A DNA stretch of 64,000 bases from Rhyacophila brunnea. Lineage: Eukaryota > Arthropoda > Insecta > Trichoptera > Rhyacophilidae. Positions within the stretch are counted from its first letter, which is position 1, and every line of letters begins with the position of its first letter. The position numbers were made by a program, and so were the translations under genes. Positions 60,409-64,000 of the stretch are shown piece after piece. The notes under the pieces are model-generated. The model was not told where the DNA came from, ran no database searches, and saw only the letters and a program-made list of their open reading frames with translations. The DNA is taken from positions 434,001 to 498,000 of the forward strand of contig JAGYXB010000444.1 of the NCBI GenBank assembly GCA_022495005.1, in the 5' to 3' direction.

Positions 60409-60807
60409 CAGTGTTGCCAACCATAAACGGCGGCTCTCGTGGTGCAGTGCGTAAGGCGCTTGTCTTCCACCCGAGAGTTCTGGGTTCGATTCCCGTTGAG
60501 GACACAACATTTATGTGTTTTTCTCAAAGCCTGGGTGTTTGTGATTGTTCAAAAATTACTAACAACCACCTTGTACGAAAAAGCAGGGACATTCTAAAAA
60601 AAAACCGTACTATAATTTAATTTAAAGTTATTTAAATGTATTATTATTGTTATTATTTTAAGTAAGTAAATATTATACTGCAAGTATCTACATGTGTAGA
60701 ATTCAAGACGAAAATAATGTGTCTGTAATTCCTATGGTTTTTTTTGTCAGAAATACTATAAATTTGTACACCTTCATACTACACTAACCATAAAGGTGGC
60801 AACACTG
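60409..60807. mobile_element. hAT-type MITE (CAGTGTTGCCA family) with nested SINE
   Basis: The ends CAGTGTTGCCAACCATAAA and (inverted) CAGTGTTGCCACCTTTATGG match. Flanking ATTCGTAT (60401-60408) and ATCCATAC (60808-60815) agree at 5 of 8 positions, all differences being transitions. An internal GTACTATAATT is shared with the 46748 element. A tRNA-derived SINE sits just inside the left end. Confidence 0.68.
60430..60505 (+). repeat. tRNA-derived SINE head (tRNA-Gly-like)
   Basis: GGTGCAGTGCGTAAGGCGC (A-box region), CTTGTCTTCCACCCGAG (anticodon-arm region with TCC) and GGTTCGATTCC (B-box, 60483-60493) are well ordered and resemble tRNA-Gly. The acceptor stem is not paired and the segment is joined to unrelated sequence, as in SINEs. 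Confidence 0.62.
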
Positions 60808-61469
60808 ATCCATACCTACCTATACCTATTCCAATAGTAAGTATATAGGTATCTGAAATGTTTTCAAAATTATTATATTGTAGGTTCAATAATTTTTTTA
60901 TTTATTTGGTATAGAATGCCAAACACGTGTATGTATATGTATATGAATTGTTATTATTACATATCTATAAAACCCCGATAATTTGTAAGAATAATGTAGA
61001 TATATTATATAGCACTTTGTGCAAATAAAATATAGGTACCATAATGTACATAATATGAATAAAAAAATATTCAATAATTACCTACACATATTGTGGTTCG
61101 CGAATTGCGTACCTACCAGATTATTTACAATTTTACCTATTTCGCGATTCACGATTTCAGTTGGATATAATAATATATGTAGGTATATATTAATTTAATG
61201 GTGAAATTTAATGTTATCAATTATGTACATAAGTAGGTAGGTACTGTTACTAGTTACTACGCAGGTTCATTAAATTTTCCTATATATTATTAATATGGAA
61301 CTGGGTGTGACGTTCAAAAACAAATTAAGGTAATTTAACGACTTTTTTTATGTGTTCCTGCTATGATAAAACATTATGACAACAAAATATATGATCCACA
61401 TTGTTCGCACGAGGAGCATTTTTACGTAATTTTTATCGAACAACTTCATTCTTCTACGCCCACCAAAAG

Positions 61470-61760
61470 CCTTAATTTTCCCACCATACAAGCTTAACAG
61501 CCCCATAAATCAAGTTTATGTAATGTCTAGCATATTAATGGCTTAATACGAAGTATAACTTTTAATGATACATTAAAACGTTTAGCTATTCATGAGGAGG
61601 TTTATCCATTCACTAAATGAATTCATTTTGTATTGGCAAACAATTTTTATTTCAAATCTTTGTAACTGAAATATAATTTTGCTATTCATCTGAAGCAAAT
61701 CATAGATACAAGAAATATTTCGAATTCACTCTTTTATGCCTATGGCTATTAAACTGAGTA
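61470..61760. promoter_or_regulatory. Candidate regulatory block with optimal Exd-Hox site, intron 2
   Basis: CCATAAATCA (61503-61512) is the reverse complement of TGATTTATGG, the high-affinity composite site for Exd with Ubx or Abd-A. It is followed within 10 bp by GTTTATG, and the next 250 bp contain many TTAAT/ATTA homeodomain cores with no repeats or TAGGTACC motifs. This would suit autoregulation of abd-A; function is inferred. Confidence 0.38.
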
Positions 61761-62699
61761 GGTATTTGTTTTATTCATTGAGGGTAGCTACCAACCTTTT
61801 CTATGATGTGAATATGTTTCAAATGAGTCTTATAATGATCATTAGATAGTACATCCTAGGTAGGTATAATACGATTACGCCTAAAAAATCGCAAGTCATT
61901 TTTCGACATTTGAACGTAATTTTTCCTTTTTATTAAATGTAGGTATTGTTTAAAAAATGCTCTTGTATCCAAAGCTTAAATATAAGGAACTGCATAGTTC
62001 TATAGCAGTCAGCTGTATACAAACGCAAGTTTGATAGTAGAATTGTTCCGTTACCTAGGCAAATAATTTATTATTGTCGGCCATTTGCAATTCCTTACGT
62101 AAACAAACGATTAAACGTCAGAGTGACAGGTGATACTTAAAAATAAAAACAACGAGAAATAATTATATAATTTAGTAATATAAGTAAAGTGTAAAAAAAT
62201 AAACCAACGGCGCTCCAATAAGCGGCCCTTTTTCTTGAGTGTGTAATTAAACAAGATAATTAAGAGCTAATCGAAAAATCTAGGTTATCACAAGTTTGGT
62301 TTTTGTTTTGTTACGCCAAAGAAGTATAACTTCTAACGGGCGTAGTGCATACGCCGATTTAGAGACCGAACTAGAGTTGAAAAACCTATTGGGTATATAT
62401 AGTCGTTAATAAGAGTAGTATTGTGATAGCGTTGTCTGATGTCGGAGGATATTTTTTCTTAACCTAAATTCAGAAAATATTCAATGGAAGTTTTAGCGTC
62501 TCGTCGTTAATCAAGTCTATAAATTCGTCTCACATTTTTATGGAAAGTGCTTCTGTAGCATTTATGGCGTTGGTTTCAAAAGGATTTCGAATGGAATCGT
62601 ATTGTTCCGTATTAATTGAGTTGAAACTGAAATTCCGAATTATTCATTGTACGTGTTTTGTGCGTCTGATTACAGCCTGTTGACAAATTATTTAGAATG

Positions 62700-62738
62700 T
62701 TTCGTCTTTCACCGCATCACACCGGTTGCGGACCACTG
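62700..62738. repeat. hAT-like right terminus
   Basis: Inverted, this reads CAGTGGTCCGCAACCGGTGT, a standard hAT end. The following 8 bases are TTATAAAT. No matching left end with the same 8-mer was found upstream. Confidence 0.45.
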
Positions 62739-63559
62739 TTATAAATTAGTATAATATTCAGTAACTTTATATTATTTAGATTTAGAAGAACCTTGTTACT
62801 GTCGTGATTTTACTATTGTAGGTATGTTTTTTCTTATAAATAAGGCTTCACTGACTAAATGTATAAGATTGCTGTGACTCAGACTTATTTTATCATACAA
62901 CATTATTAGAAAAGTACCCAGAGGTATATTCATAAAGGTCTGTCGATTGACTACGATTCGAATTGAAAACTTCTATTCAGGATAGTTTCATGAGTTTCTC
63001 TCTGTCTACACTCTACAACGGCTATCTATGCCATTAAATGCTTTGTGCAATAGGTAAGTAGATAGTCTTGTACATGCGCATTTGTCTGACTATGTACCTA
63101 CCCGAACCCGACTACTCGCTTATGGCTGCTTTGCTTCTTGCTAGCTTTCCGGATCAATATTATGCCCTGCGAAATGATACCAAAAGGGCATAAAAGGCCG
63201 GAGTCAAGTAAGGGAAATGGGACGGTATAATAGTGAACGTAACGGCGTGGATTGCTCGGATCGGACTATAAGCAATTTCGACGAATTTACATTCTCCAAA
63301 GAGTGAATTCTATGAATGCAAGCCATGCTCTCTCACACCTTTTTGGCTTTGTTTTGATTTTTCTACGAGTTGATAAAATCTTTAAAAAAATCATAAAAAA
63401 AACTCTTTGTTTACACATAAAACCTGTTGTAAACTAGATATATTATTTTTATGGTAGTATTAACCACCTCATACTATATAGCAACTGGTACCCATTTAAT
63501 TATGTAGTTTTGTATGTTTAGAAAAGGTTCATTCACATTTTCCATAGCAACTAAATTTA

Positions 63560-63690
63560 TTTGAAATTCTCACTGCTTGCTGCGGAACGTAACGTGAATA
63601 TCCACGGTGTAGCGATTTCTTTAGCAGCCAACGTTTTACCAGTGCTGATTTATAACCATTCGCTCAACTTCGTGGGCACTGTATCCAACC
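63560..63690 (+). repeat. Interspersed repeat F1, partial copy
   Basis: TGCTGCGGAACGTAACGTGAA and GGTGTAGCGATTTC (first 20 bases compared) resemble 49215-49262. The following CCAACGTTTTACCAGTGCTG, ATTTATAACC resembles the reverse complement of about 12870-12920. The match is diverged. Confidence 0.4.
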
Positions 63691-63932
63691 AGCGATGATC
63701 AAACTCGACACCGATAAGAAGCGTGATTAGTTTTTCTTAAAATTTTCACATTGTGTTCGGCTAAATTGAAAAGAATCTATTCTTAATTAATCCACTCTAA
63801 AAATTGAAAATCACCTTCATTGTTTTCCTATATTGATATGCAATGTTACTTAATATATAAAGGCAACATTAAATTTTAAAATATATACATACTACGATTC
63901 TCACTCGGTTATACCTACTTCATTGTACGTAA

Positions 63933-64000
63933 CAGTGGAGAAGGGTGGAGGTAGGCTGTTAAGATCAGCCATAAATAGTCATACGTATTTGTTTTCATTG
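63933..64000. mobile_element. MITE of the 7538 family, left end, cut by window edge
   Basis: CAGTGGAGAAGGGTGGAGGT and the following GGCTGTTAAGATCAGCCATAA match the 7538 element with few differences (TATTTGTTTTCATTG is also shared). The expected duplication would be GTACGTAA. The right end lies outside the window. Confidence 0.85.

Larger units (their letters stand above)
32032..64000 (+). other. abd-A: abd-A intron 2, 5' part (continues beyond window)
   Basis: Starts at the exon 2 donor. No homeodomain-coding frame was found to the end of the window, so at least 31,969 bp of intron lie here. It contains most of the mobile elements: hAT-type elements, a 5'-truncated RTE LINE, SINE pieces, fold-back MITEs and copies of an interspersed repeat, each listed separately. 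Unlisted stretches are AT-rich with TAGGTACC-type motifs and no feature I can identify. That this is intron rather than intergenic DNA follows from exon 2 lacking a stop codon and from known abd-A structure. A gene-internal gap or misassembly cannot be excluded from sequence alone. Confidence 0.8.

Overview
The window is AT-rich arthropod DNA, almost certainly from an insect. It holds the 5' half of one recognisable host gene, the Hox gene abdominal-A (abd-A), on the + strand. Exon 1 (24109-24601) runs from an initiator that reads MSSKFIIDSMLPKYQ to the YPWM hexapeptide. A 45-nt microexon (31987-32031) carries the abd-A-type linker DWMSPFDRVVCGEFN. I found no homeodomain exon, so intron 2 must run past the right edge of the window and exceeds 31.9 kb. 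The insect order is not settled: the abundant TAGGTACCTA-type motif and AT-rich background fit aphid-like Hemiptera, but a similar motif is also common in Lepidoptera.

Layout. Positions 1-23754 are non-coding DNA upstream of abd-A, in insect Hox order the side facing Abd-B. They contain transposon debris plus two CpG-richer islets (about 11165-11415 and 20408-20660) that match no repeat I can recognise. Positions 23755-24108 are a CpG-rich promoter/5' UTR-like segment. Intron 1 (24602-31986) is relatively free of transposons and has three blocks with dense homeodomain, Pho/YY1 or Myb-type motifs. Intron 2 (32032 to the end) is loaded with mobile elements and has a few GC- or motif-rich blocks (about 41700-41950, 61470-61760) that look regulatory.

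Mobile elements. The best-supported are short hAT-type elements with CAG...CTG termini and 8-bp target-site duplications (TSDs): 7538-8120, 11841-12482, 16355-16985, 35995-36583, 40914-41179 and 42180-42729, with a tentative one at 43573-44277. Four of these keep eroded hAT transposase coding; three of the four retain the C-terminal dimerisation region. A 5'-truncated RTE-type LINE (56266-58177) has a 10-bp TSD, one frameshift and a (GAT)n tail. There is also a pogo/Tigger-like MITE (9599-10191), several fold-back MITEs, four or five tRNA-derived SINE pieces, and an interspersed repeat with at least six copies. One copy of that repeat is interrupted by a hAT element whose target site can be compared with an uninterrupted copy.

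Apart from abd-A there is no other convincing host gene, no true tRNA or rRNA gene, no CRISPR array and no operon. Most short open frames are chance frames in AT-rich DNA or lie inside repeats. No clearly new coding system was found. The most interesting material is the symmetric abd-A microexon, the candidate cis-regulatory blocks and the nested transposon archaeology.
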